Origin: Nocardioides mangrovicus
GTDB lineage: Bacteria; Actinomycetota; Actinomycetes; Propionibacteriales; Nocardioidaceae
Length of the DNA stretch: 64,000 bases
Direction: 5' to 3'
Assembly (NCBI RefSeq): GCF_003674065.1
Contig: NZ_RDBE01000010.1
Location: 716,906 to 780,905 of the forward strand
Below are positions 9,833-16,970 of the stretch, piece by piece. The position numbers were made by a program, and so were the translations under genes. The notes below the pieces were generated by a model. It saw only the letters and a program-made list of their open reading frames with translations, was not told where the DNA came from and did no database searches. Each line of letters begins with the position of its first letter. Within the stretch, counting starts at the first letter, position 1.

Positions 9833-11493
9833 CGCAGCGCTTCGGCCATCGCCCTGCCCGCCGTGCGTCCCGAGAACAGGCAGCCGCCCAGGAAGGTGCC
9901 CTCCAGTGCGTTGTAGCCGTGCATGCCGCCACCGCCGAACCCGGCCACCTCGCCGGCGGCGTAGACGCCGGGCAGCGGCTCGCCGGAGGCCTGCAGCACC
10001 CGGCCCGACAGGTCGGTGTGCAGGCCGCCGAGGGTCTTGCGGGTGAGGATGTTGAGCCGGACCGCGATGAGCGGGCCCGCCTTCGGATCGAGGATCTTGT
10101 GCGGGGAGGCCACCCGCACCAGTCGGTCGCCGCGGAACTTGCGGTGCTGGCGCAGGTAGGTGACCTGGGTGTCCTTCGAGACGGGGTTGTCCATCTCCCG
10201 GTCGCGCTGCTCGATGATCGTGCGCAGCCGGTCGAGGTCGATCAGGTCCGAGCCGGCGACGGCGTTCATCCCCGAGACCAGCTCGGGCAGCGAGTCGGCC
10301 ACGACGAAGTCCTCGCCGTGCTCCATGAACGCCCGCACCGGCCCGGCCGGCCCGGGCCGTGCGCGCGAGAGGGTGAGCTTGATGTCCTTGCCGGTCAGGT
10401 CGGGGTTCTGCTCGGAGCCGGATAGCGCGAACTCCTTCTCGATGATCTTCTCGGTCAGCACGAACCAGGAGTACTCGTAGCCGGTGCGCAGGATCTCGCG
10501 CAGCGTGCCGAGGGTGTCGAAGCCGGGCAGGTACGGCGCGGGGAACCGCTCGCCGGTGGCCGAGAGCCACAGCGACGAGGGCCCGGGGAGGATGCGGATG
10601 CCGTGGTTGGCCCAGATCGGGTCCCAGTTGCGCAGCCCCTCGGTGTAGTGCCACATCCGGTCGGGGTTGATGACCTGCCCGCCGGCGTCCTGCGTGACCT
10701 GCAGGAAGCGGCCGTCGACGTGCGCCGGCACGCCGGCCACCATCGACGTCGGCGCGGGCCCGAGCCGGTCGGTGGGCCAGTTACGGCGCACCAGGTCGTG
10801 GTCGCCGCCGATGCCGCCTGAGGTGACCAGCACCGCCTGGGCGGCGTAGTCGAAGTCCTCGACGACGTCGCGGTTGGTGGCGCTGCCGCGCTCGGCGGAG
10901 TCGGGTGCGAGCACGGCCCCGCGTACGCCGGTCACGACGCCGTCGGTGGTGACGAGCTCGTCGGCCCGATGGCGGAACTTGAACGTCACCAGGCCCTTGG
11001 CCACGGCCTCGCGCACCCGCCGCTCGAAGGGCTCGACCACGCCCGGCCCGGTGCCCCAGGTGAGGTGGAACCGGGGCACGGAGTTGCCGTGGCCGCCCGC
11101 GCGTCCGTCGCCGCGCTCGGCCCAGCCGACCACGGGAAAGATCCGGTGGCCCATCGACCGCAGCCAGGAGCGCTTCTCACCGGCCGCGAACTCCACGTAC
11201 GCCTCGGCCCACTGCCGCGGCCAGTGGTCCTCGGGCCGGTCGAACTGCGCGCTGCCCAGCCAGTCCTGCCAGGCCAGCTCGTGGGAGTCCTTGATCCCGA
11301 GCCGGCGCTGCTCGGGGGTGTCGACCAGGAACAGTCCGCCCAGGCTCCAGAACGCCTGCCCACCCAGGCTCTGCTCGCCCTCCTGGTCCAGCAGGAGCAC
11401 CTTCCGGCCGGCGTCGGCCAGCTCGGCGGTGGCGACCAGCCCGGCCAGGCCGGCGCCGACCACGATGACATCGGCCTGTCCGTGGAACGTCAT
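9829..11493 (-). CDS. FAD-binding dehydrogenase (KstD/fumarate reductase superfamily)
   Basis: 554 residues. The N-terminal dinucleotide fold VIVVGAGLAGLVA binds the FAD adenosine and is followed by LLLDQEGE. A C-terminal GEVAGFGGGGMHG segment is typical of the second FAD-contact region. The closest family I recognise is the FAD-binding dehydrogenase group related to 3-ketosteroid delta-1-dehydrogenase; the natural substrate is unknown. The protein should be cytosolic. It is the first gene of a two-gene unit with the DUF2568 protein. A weak GAACAT hexamer lies 6 nt before the ATG. Confidence 0.85.
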   Translation of the reverse strand: MTFHGQADVIVVGAGLAGLVATAELADAGRKVLLLDQEGEQSLGGQAFWSLGGLFLVDTPEQRRLGIKDSHELAWQDWLGSAQFDRPEDHWPRQWAEAYVEFAAGEKRSWLRSMGHRIFPVVGWAERGDGRAGGHGNSVPRFHLTWGTGPGVVEPFERRVREAVAKGLVTFKFRHRADELVTTDGVVTGVRGAVLAPDSAERGSATNRDVVEDFDYAAQAVLVTSGGIGGDHDLVRRNWPTDRLGPAPTSMVAGVPAHVDGRFLQVTQDAGGQVINPDRMWHYTEGLRNWDPIWANHGIRILPGPSSLWLSATGERFPAPYLPGFDTLGTLREILRTGYEYSWFVLTEKIIEKEFALSGSEQNPDLTGKDIKLTLSRARPGPAGPVRAFMEHGEDFVVADSLPELVSGMNAVAGSDLIDLDRLRTIIEQRDREMDNPVSKDTQVTYLRQHRKFRGDRLVRVASPHKILDPKAGPLIAVRLNILTRKTLGGLHTDLSGRVLQASGEPLPGVYAAGEVAGFGGGGMHGYNALEGTFLGGCLFSGRTAGRAMAEALR

Positions 11494-11512
11494 TCCTGCA
11501 TGTTCTCAGGTC

Positions 11513-11518
11513 TACCTT
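11513..11518 (+). promoter_or_regulatory. -10 element TACCTT of the NCS1 permease gene
   Basis: TACCTT is separated by 7 nt from the ATG at 11526, the leaderless spacing seen repeatedly in this window. It lies in the 32-bp divergent gap with the flavin dehydrogenase gene. Confidence 0.5.
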
Positions 11519-11525
11519 TCTCGCT

Positions 11526-12974
11526 ATGAGCACAGACCAGGCGCCGCGCACGTCGGCGCTCACCGTGGAGACCACCGGCATCGAGGTGATCGCGGAGGCC
11601 GAGCGGAAGGGCACGCCGCGCCAGCTGTTCTGGCCCTGGTTCGGCGCGAACGTCTCCGTGCTCGGCATCAGCTGGGGCGCCTTCGCGCTCGGCATCGGCG
11701 TCTCGTTCTGGCAGGCGACGATCGTCGGCATCCTCGGCATCGCCATCTCGTTCCTGCTCTGCGGCTACATCGCGGTGGCCGGCAAGCGCGGCTCCGCGCC
11801 CACGATGGTGCTCAGCCGCGCCGCCTTCGGCGTGGAGGGCAACCGGGCGCCCGCGCTGCTGTCGTGGATCCTCACGGTCGGCTGGGAGACCGCGCTGTGC
11901 ATCCTCGCCACGTTGGCCACCTCGACCGTGCTCGACCAGCTCGGCTGGAGCAGCGGCGACGCCACCAAGCTCCTCGCGCTGGTCGTCGTCGCGGCGCTCA
12001 CCATCGCGGGCGGCTTCATGGGCTTCGACCTCATCATGCGGATGCAGAGCCTCATCACCGTCGTCACCGCCGTGCTCACGGTCGTCTACGTCGCGCTGGT
12101 GTGGGACAAGATCGACTTCGGCGCGGTCATCGCCGTGCCGGGCGGCTCGGCGACGAAGGTGCTCGGCTGCTTCGTCCTGCTGCTCACGGCGTTTGGTCTC
12201 GGCTGGGTGACGATGGCCGCCGACTACTCCCGCTACCTGCCCCGCACCGCCTCCACCGGCGGCATCGTGTTCTGGACGACGTTCGGCGGGGCGCTGGCTC
12301 CGGCGATCCTGCTCATCGTCGGCCTGCTGCTCGCCGGGTCGTCGAAGACGCTGGCCGACGGCATCGGGGCCGACCCGATCGGCGCGCTGGCCAAGGAGCT
12401 GCCCACCTGGGCGCTGGTGCCGTTCCTCGTCGTCGTGGTGCTGGGCCTGGTGGCCGGCGCGGTGCTCGACATCTACTCCTCGGGCCTGGCCCTGCTCACC
12501 GCCGGCGTCCGCATCCCGCGCCCCGTCGCGGCCCTCGTCGACGGCGCGGTCATGGTCGTCGGCTCGGTCTACGTGGTGTTCTTCGCCGGAAACTTCCTCT
12601 TCCAGTTCGAGGGGTTCCTCATCACCCTCGGCGTGGCCGTGGCCGCCTGGTGCGGGGTCATGCTGGCCGACATCGCCACCCGGCGCGGCCCCTACGACGA
12701 CGCCGCACTCTTCGACCCCCGCGGTCGCTACGGCAGCGTCAACGTCGGCGCGCTGGTCGTGGTGGGCGTCGGCACGGTGGTGGGCTGGGGCCTGGTCACC
12801 AACACCTACGCCGCCTGGCTGAACTGGCAGGGCTACCTGCTCGGCCCGCTGGGGCTCGGCGGGAAGACCGGCACCTGGGCCGGCAGCGGCATCGGGGTCG
12901 TGGTGGCCCTGGTCATCGGGTTCGCCGGCGGCCTCGCCGTGGTGCGCCGCCAGGGCTCGCTCGACCGGGCATGA
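11526..12974 (+). CDS. NCS1 family nucleobase:cation symporter
   Basis: 482 residues with about twelve hydrophobic segments. The N-terminal part (LFWPWFGANVSVLGISWG) and the later GLGWVTMAADYSRYLPR segment are characteristic of the NCS1 family, which takes up cytosine, purines, allantoin or hydantoins with H+ or Na+. The start is followed by a cytosolic tail of about 35 residues. The stop overlaps the start of the cysteine hydrolase as ATGA, which suggests that uptake and hydrolysis of the same compound are coupled. The exact substrate cannot be read from the sequence. Confidence 0.9.
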   Translation: MSTDQAPRTSALTVETTGIEVIAEAERKGTPRQLFWPWFGANVSVLGISWGAFALGIGVSFWQATIVGILGIAISFLLCGYIAVAGKRGSAPTMVLSRAAFGVEGNRAPALLSWILTVGWETALCILATLATSTVLDQLGWSSGDATKLLALVVVAALTIAGGFMGFDLIMRMQSLITVVTAVLTVVYVALVWDKIDFGAVIAVPGGSATKVLGCFVLLLTAFGLGWVTMAADYSRYLPRTASTGGIVFWTTFGGALAPAILLIVGLLLAGSSKTLADGIGADPIGALAKELPTWALVPFLVVVVLGLVAGAVLDIYSSGLALLTAGVRIPRPVAALVDGAVMVVGSVYVVFFAGNFLFQFEGFLITLGVAVAAWCGVMLADIATRRGPYDDAALFDPRGRYGSVNVGALVVVGVGTVVGWGLVTNTYAAWLNWQGYLLGPLGLGGKTGTWAGSGIGVVVALVIGFAGGLAVVRRQGSLDRA

Positions 12975-13459
12975 GCCACCTGGTCGTCGTCGACCTGCAG
13001 CGGGTCTTCGCCGCGGGCCCGTGGGGTGCACCGCGGTTCGCCAGCATCCTCGACCCGGTCGCACGGCTGGTGGCCGAGCACGAGCCGCACGTGACCTTCA
13101 CCCGGTTCGTCGCGCCGGCGACGCCCACCGGCGCCTGGGTCGAGTACTACGAGCAGTGGCCGTTCGCCCTCGCCCCGCCCGACGACCCGCAGTACGAGCT
13201 GGTGGAGCCCTACACCGACCGGCCCGCGCTGGTGGCCACCACCTTCGGCAAGTGGGGGCCGACCCTGGCGGTGCATCGCGAGATCGTCGTCTGCGGTGTG
13301 GCCACCGACTGCTGTGTCGTCTCCACCGTCCTGGCCGCCGCCGACGCCGGGGTGAAGGTGCGCGTCGTCGCCGACGCCTGCGCCGGGAGCAGCGACGCCG
13401 CCCACGAGCAGGCGCTGGCGATCATGGCGTCGTACGCGCCGCTGGTCAGTGTGGAGTGA
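12971..13459 (+). CDS. Isochorismatase-superfamily cysteine hydrolase
   Basis: 162 residues, a compact alpha/beta fold. The N-terminal VVVDLQ supplies the catalytic Asp, FGKWGP a candidate Lys, and CGVATDCCV the cis-peptide and nucleophilic Cys. Members hydrolyse isochorismate, nicotinamide, N-carbamoyl compounds or ureidoglycolate-type amides. Coupling to an NCS1 permease favours a nucleobase- or hydantoin-derived amide, which is an inference. The length is a little below the usual 180-200 residues, but the three catalytic regions are present. Confidence 0.85.
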   Translation: MSHLVVVDLQRVFAAGPWGAPRFASILDPVARLVAEHEPHVTFTRFVAPATPTGAWVEYYEQWPFALAPPDDPQYELVEPYTDRPALVATTFGKWGPTLAVHREIVVCGVATDCCVVSTVLAAADAGVKVRVVADACAGSSDAAHEQALAIMASYAPLVSVE

Positions 13460-13463
13460 CCCC

Positions 13464-13523
13464 GGGTTCGTGTGGGGCAGTGAGGGTTCGTGTGGGGCAG
13501 TGAGGGTTCGGGTGGGTCACTGA
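13464..13523. repeat. Three tandem 20-bp repeats
   Basis: Units 13464-13483 and 13484-13503 are identical (GGGTTCGTGTGGGGCAGTGA); 13504-13523 differs at three positions. A related module recurs inside the adjoining palindromic element. The array starts 4 bp after the cysteine hydrolase stop. Confidence 0.85.
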
Positions 13524-13612
13524 CGGTTCACCACGGTGCCGTGGTCAACCGTCACTCCCCCACCGGAGCTCGGGTGGGTCAGTGAGGGTCCACCACGGTG
13601 CCGTGGGGAACC
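13522..13612. repeat. Dispersed palindromic repeat, family A copy 1
   Basis: This 91-bp element aligns without gaps to 57119-57209, with about 76 identical positions by eye. It contains the palindrome CCACGGTGCCGTGG twice and a CCCACCG/CGGGTGGG-type stem between them. It lies between the convergent cysteine hydrolase and tRNA-Sec genes, only a few bases from the tRNA 3' end, so it may act as a two-way terminator. Confidence 0.8.
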
Positions 13613-13617
13613 GGCGG

Positions 13618-13710
13618 CGGAGGCGGACGGGAATCGAACCCGCCAGGCCGAGATGCTCGGCCTCACCGGTGTTGAAGACCGGGGGGACCACCAGGTACCC
13701 GTACGCCTCC
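13618..13710 (-). tRNA. selC: tRNA-Sec (anticodon TCA)
   Basis: A 93-nt cloverleaf read on the minus strand. The acceptor GGAGGCG pairs with CGCCTCC. The anticodon stem CCGGT/ACCGG holds the loop CTTCAAC, giving anticodon TCA. A long variable arm has an 8-bp stem AGGCCGAG/CTCGGCCT with a 3-nt loop, and the T loop is TTCGATT. A TCA anticodon with an extended variable arm identifies the selenocysteine tRNA that reads UGA. CCA is not encoded exactly (the genome has CCG). No selA, selB, selD or obvious selenoprotein gene lies in the window. Confidence 0.95.
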
Positions 13711-13762
13711 TCGTGTGCTCCGGCGGTCGCCAGGGCGGCCATCTGGGCACACGACCCTCATC

Positions 13763-14506
13763 TCACACCATCCGCTTGAACAGCGACAGCGGGGCGTAGC
13801 GCATCGCCACCGACATCGGCGCCCAGGGCAGCGGCGGCACGAAGGCGTGGTCCTTCTCCTTCTCGATGGCCGCGACCATCGCGCGCACGCCCTTGACCGT
13901 GCTGGTCATCATCGGCGCGTCGGCGAGCCCGGCGTTCATCTCCGAGGCGATGTAGCCGGGGTAGATGACGCTGACCTTGATGTCGGTGCCGTCGAGCTCC
14001 ACGCGCAGCCCCTCGGCCAGGTGCGCGACGCCGGCCTTGGTGGCGGCGTACGTCGTCTGCGCCTGGGGCAGCCCACGCACCGCCGACATGGAGCTGATCA
14101 TCACCAGGTGGCCGCGCTCCTGCGCACGGAAGATCTCCATGGCCGCCTCGGTCTGGGCGAGCGCCGCGACGAAGTTGGTCATGGCCGTGGCCCGGTTGGC
14201 GTCGTAGCGTCCGGTGCCCAGCGGGGCACCCTTGCCGAGACCGGCGTTGACGACGATCCGGTCGAGGGTGCCGAAGTCGTCGCGGAAGGCGCCGAAGACC
14301 TCGAACACCGCGTCGTCGTCGGTGACGTCAAGCTCCCGGATCTCGACCCGGCGCTCGGGATGGGTGGCTGCGACGTCGGCGCGCAGCGTCTCCAGCTTCT
14401 CCCTACGCCGCGCGCACAGCGCGAGGTCGTGGCCGAGGTCGGCGAACTGTCGCGCCATCTCGGCGCCCAGGCCGCTGCTGGCGCCGGTGATGAGGATCGT
14501 GGCCAC
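13763..14506 (-). CDS. Short-chain dehydrogenase/reductase
   Basis: 247 residues with the classical SDR layout: the TGASSGLG cofactor loop near the N-terminus, NAG after strand four, catalytic Ser in MISSMS, and YAATK as the YxxxK pair. The Arg pair in CARRREK favours NADPH. Substrate unknown. It starts with GTG at 14506, 3 bp downstream of the histidine phosphatase stop, but has its own TACCGT element 6 nt before the start inside that gene. Separate transcription is therefore possible despite the close packing. Confidence 0.9.
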   Translation of the reverse strand: MATILITGASSGLGAEMARQFADLGHDLALCARRREKLETLRADVAATHPERRVEIRELDVTDDDAVFEVFGAFRDDFGTLDRIVVNAGLGKGAPLGTGRYDANRATAMTNFVAALAQTEAAMEIFRAQERGHLVMISSMSAVRGLPQAQTTYAATKAGVAHLAEGLRVELDGTDIKVSVIYPGYIASEMNAGLADAPMMTSTVKGVRAMVAAIEKEKDHAFVPPLPWAPMSVAMRYAPLSLFKRMV

Positions 14507-14509
14507 TGC

Positions 14510-15130
14510 CTAACGGTAGGTGAGCAGGTCGGCCGGCAGGTGGGCGTGGTCGTTGAAGGTCAACAAGTTGGTGCCGCGTCGCCCGGTGACGACCGTGGTC
14601 ACCCCGGTGTTGACCACCACCCGCGCCAGCCGCCGGTACGTCGGCAGGCCGGCGTCGAGCAGTCCTGCGCACACCCAGCTGATCGGCCCGCCCGAGGTGA
14701 CGGCGACGACCAGCCCGTCGACCTCGAGCGCGGCGGCCAGGGCGGCCTCGACCCGGGCGGCGAAACCGGCGAACGACTCGCGGTACTCGGCGTCGAAGTC
14801 CCCGCTCATCCAGCGCTGCGTGGCCACCTCGAACCAGTCCTGGTAGTCGGGCGTCTCGGGCTGGCGGGAGAGCACGTCGACGTGGTCGATCTCGTCCCAG
14901 CCCGCCGCCAGCGAGGGCGTCAGCGACCAGCCGGCGGCGTCCGTGAGCTCCTCGGCCGTGCGGAGCTGGCGCTGCATCGCCCCGTGGACCACCGCCGCCG
15001 GCCTCTCCACGCGCTCGGCCAGCCACCGGCCCAGCACCCGGGCCTGCTCTTCGCCGGTGGGTGAGAGCACGTCGTAGTCCTCGGCCCCGAAGGAGGCCTG
15101 GCCGTGCCGGACCAGCAGCAGCCGGCCCAT
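14510..15130 (-). CDS. Histidine phosphatase family protein (phosphoglycerate mutase-like)
   Basis: 206 residues. The N-terminal LLLVRHGQAS motif carries the phospho-accepting His, and the partner region appears as VVAVTSGGPI, where a Ser-Gly replaces the more usual His-Gly. That substitution suggests an altered or weakened phosphatase. The ATG at 15130 overlaps the kinase-like gene stop as ATGA. The gene follows an SDR and an ACAD10-like phosphotransferase, and all three may act on one acyl or hydroxy-acid compound. Confidence 0.85.
   Translation of the reverse strand: MGRLLLVRHGQASFGAEDYDVLSPTGEEQARVLGRWLAERVERPAAVVHGAMQRQLRTAEELTDAAGWSLTPSLAAGWDEIDHVDVLSRQPETPDYQDWFEVATQRWMSGDFDAEYRESFAGFAARVEAALAAALEVDGLVVAVTSGGPISWVCAGLLDAGLPTYRRLARVVVNTGVTTVVTGRRGTNLLTFNDHAHLPADLLTYR
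14513..14518 (-). promoter_or_regulatory. -10 element TACCGT before the SDR gene
   Basis: TACCGT on the minus strand lies 6 nt before the GTG at 14506 and overlaps the last codons of the histidine phosphatase gene. The spacing matches a leaderless start. Confidence 0.4.
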
Positions 15131-16182
15131 CACACCCCCAGCATGTCGGCCGCCCTGGCCTCGAGCGCCGCGGCAGCAGGACCGAAGCGGGCGTAGGCCT
15201 CGTTGTGGGTCTGCCCGTGGAAGTAGCGGTAGTAGATCTGCTGGCTGATCCCCGCAAGCCGGAACGCGCCGTACGCCTCGTAGAACGCACGGTCGCGGTC
15301 GGGTATCTCGCGCCCCGTGCGCTCGGCGTAGCCCGTCACCAGCTCGTCGCGGGTGAGCATGCCGGGCAGGTGCGTGGGCTGGCGGCGGAACTGCTCGAAC
15401 CACGGGTCGTCGTCGGCCTGCACCCAGTAGGCCAGCGTGCAGCCCAGGTCCATCAGCGGGTCGCCGACGGTGGCCAGCTCCCAGTCGAACACGGCGAGCA
15501 CCCGCGTGGGGTCGGCACGGTCGAGCACGAGGTTGTCGAAGCGGAAGTCGTTGTGGATGACGCACTGGGCGACGTCGGCAGGCTGGTGCTCGTCGAGCCA
15601 CCCCATCACCCGCTCGGCGCGCGCCGCCCGCTCCTCGTCGACGTCGTCGGTGACGGCCTGCCGCCAGCGGGTCGACCAGCCCTCGATCTGGCGTCGCACG
15701 TAGCCGCTGCCCTTGTTGAGCGCCGACAGCTCGGGCGAGGCGGCCGCATCGACGCCGTGCAGCCGCACCAGCACCTCCAGCGTGTTCTCGCACAGCGTGC
15801 GCACCGCCTCGGCGTCGAGGTCGACGCCGAGCTCGCGCCGCGGCGTGATGCCGTCGACGCGGCCCATCACGTAGAACGGGGAGCCGATCACCGACTCGTC
15901 CTCGCAGAAGGCGACCATCGGCGGCACCAGCCCGAACGGCTCGGCCAGCGCCGCCTGGATCCGGAACTCGCGGCCCATGTCGTGCGCGCCCTTGGCCTTC
16001 CGGCCGGTCGGCGGGCGGCGCAGGATCAGGTCCTCGCCCAGGGCGTACGTCAGGTTCGACGCACCGCCCGGGAACTGCTGCACCTCGAGCTCGCCCACCT
16101 CCACGCCCTGCGCGGCGAGCCAGGCCACCACAGCGGCGACGTCGAAGGCGTCCTCCTCGCGGACCGCGACGGCGTCGCTCAC
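15130..16182 (-). CDS. Phosphotransferase family protein (ACAD10/11-like kinase)
   Basis: 350 residues of the aminoglycoside phosphotransferase/choline kinase fold. The nucleotide loop is FPGGASNLTY, the catalytic Brenner motif is CVIHNDFRFDNLV, and the metal-binding motif is VFDWELATVGDP. This subgroup resembles the N-terminal kinase of ACAD10/ACAD11, which phosphorylates hydroxy-acyl-CoAs in fatty-acid or 4-hydroxy-acid breakdown. A role in acyl-CoA catabolism fits the nearby SDR, thiolase and FadB genes better than antibiotic resistance. It overlaps both neighbours by 1-4 bp. Confidence 0.87.
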   Translation of the reverse strand: MSDAVAVREEDAFDVAAVVAWLAAQGVEVGELEVQQFPGGASNLTYALGEDLILRRPPTGRKAKGAHDMGREFRIQAALAEPFGLVPPMVAFCEDESVIGSPFYVMGRVDGITPRRELGVDLDAEAVRTLCENTLEVLVRLHGVDAAASPELSALNKGSGYVRRQIEGWSTRWRQAVTDDVDEERAARAERVMGWLDEHQPADVAQCVIHNDFRFDNLVLDRADPTRVLAVFDWELATVGDPLMDLGCTLAYWVQADDDPWFEQFRRQPTHLPGMLTRDELVTGYAERTGREIPDRDRAFYEAYGAFRLAGISQQIYYRYFHGQTHNEAYARFGPAAAALEARAADMLGV

Positions 16183-16934
16183 GACAGGCGCTCCGCCTGG
16201 CGGCGCAGCTGGGCGTCGTAGGCCGCCCGGTCGCTCAGCTTCAGCTCGTACGCCGCCCGCGCCGCGGGATCGGGCAGGATCAGCTCTTCACCGCGATCGA
16301 GCCCCTCGAGCACCGCCGCGGCGATGTCGTCGGGACCGAGCGGGGCGTTGGCCACCAGCTTGGTCATGGTCGCCGAGAGCGCCGTGTCGGCGCCCTGCAC
16401 CGAGTCCATCAGGCCGGTGCGGAAGTACGACGGGCACACCGCGGCGGCGCGGATGCCGAAGGCCGCCAGCTCGTGGCCGATGGTCTCGGTGAAGGCCACC
16501 ACCCCGGCCTTCACCGCGTTGTAGGAGCCCATCCCCGCCGGGTGCACCAGGCCGGCCAGCGAGGCGATGTTGAGGATGGTGCCCGATCCGGCCTGCTTCA
16601 TCATCGGCACGAACGTGCGGGTGCCGCGGACGACGCCGAAGAGGTTGATCTCGGTGATCCACTGCCACTCCTCCATGGTGGCCACGTCGACCCGGCCGCC
16701 ACCGGCCACGCCCGCGTTGTTGACCAGCACGTCGAGGCCACCCCAGTGCTCCTCGACCCACGCGCGCGCCGCGGCCCAGTCCCCCTCCGAGCGGACGTCG
16801 AGGTGCAGGCCGTCGGCGGTCTCGGCGGTCTCGGCGATGTCGGCGACAACGACATCGGCGCCTCTGGCCCGGTACGCCGCCGCGAGGGAGGCACCGAGCC
16901 CGGCAGCGCCGCCGGTGATCAGGACGCGGGTCAT
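16179..16934 (-). CDS. Short-chain dehydrogenase/reductase
   Basis: 251 residues. The cofactor loop is TGGAAGLG, the acidic residue at the end of strand two (VVADIAET) favours NAD, NNAG is present, the catalytic Ser is in NIASLAG and the catalytic pair is YNAVK. Substrate unknown. It is the first gene of the SDR, kinase and histidine phosphatase unit, joined by ATGA overlaps. TAGGGT lies 6 nt before the ATG. Confidence 0.9.
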   Translation of the reverse strand: MTRVLITGGAAGLGASLAAAYRARGADVVVADIAETAETADGLHLDVRSEGDWAAARAWVEEHWGGLDVLVNNAGVAGGGRVDVATMEEWQWITEINLFGVVRGTRTFVPMMKQAGSGTILNIASLAGLVHPAGMGSYNAVKAGVVAFTETIGHELAAFGIRAAAVCPSYFRTGLMDSVQGADTALSATMTKLVANAPLGPDDIAAAVLEGLDRGEELILPDPAARAAYELKLSDRAAYDAQLRRQAERLS

Positions 16935-16940
16935 AGCCCG

Positions 16941-16946
16941 ACCCTA
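16941..16946 (-). promoter_or_regulatory. -10 element TAGGGT of the SDR-kinase-phosphatase unit
   Basis: TAGGGT on the minus strand, then 6 nt, then the ATG at 16934. Leaderless spacing; no clear -35. Confidence 0.5.
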
Positions 16947-16970
16947 GAGCCCGGCCGTGGCGCCTCGCGC

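Noticed and set aside
10874-13459. Open frame reaching from the flavin dehydrogenase antisense strand into the cysteine hydrolase
   Set aside because: Only the last 162 codons are a real protein; the upstream part is antisense or out-of-frame to two real genes.
13464-13612. CRISPR-like array because of 20-bp direct repeats
   Set aside because: Repeats are adjacent without unique spacers and no cas gene is present.
13522-13710. Integration site at tRNA-Sec
   Set aside because: The repeat next to the tRNA matches a distant intergenic element, not the tRNA 3' end, and no integrase is nearby.
15130-16182. Aminoglycoside resistance kinase
   Set aside because: Sequence around the catalytic motif and the SDR/acyl-CoA context fit ACAD10-like kinases better.
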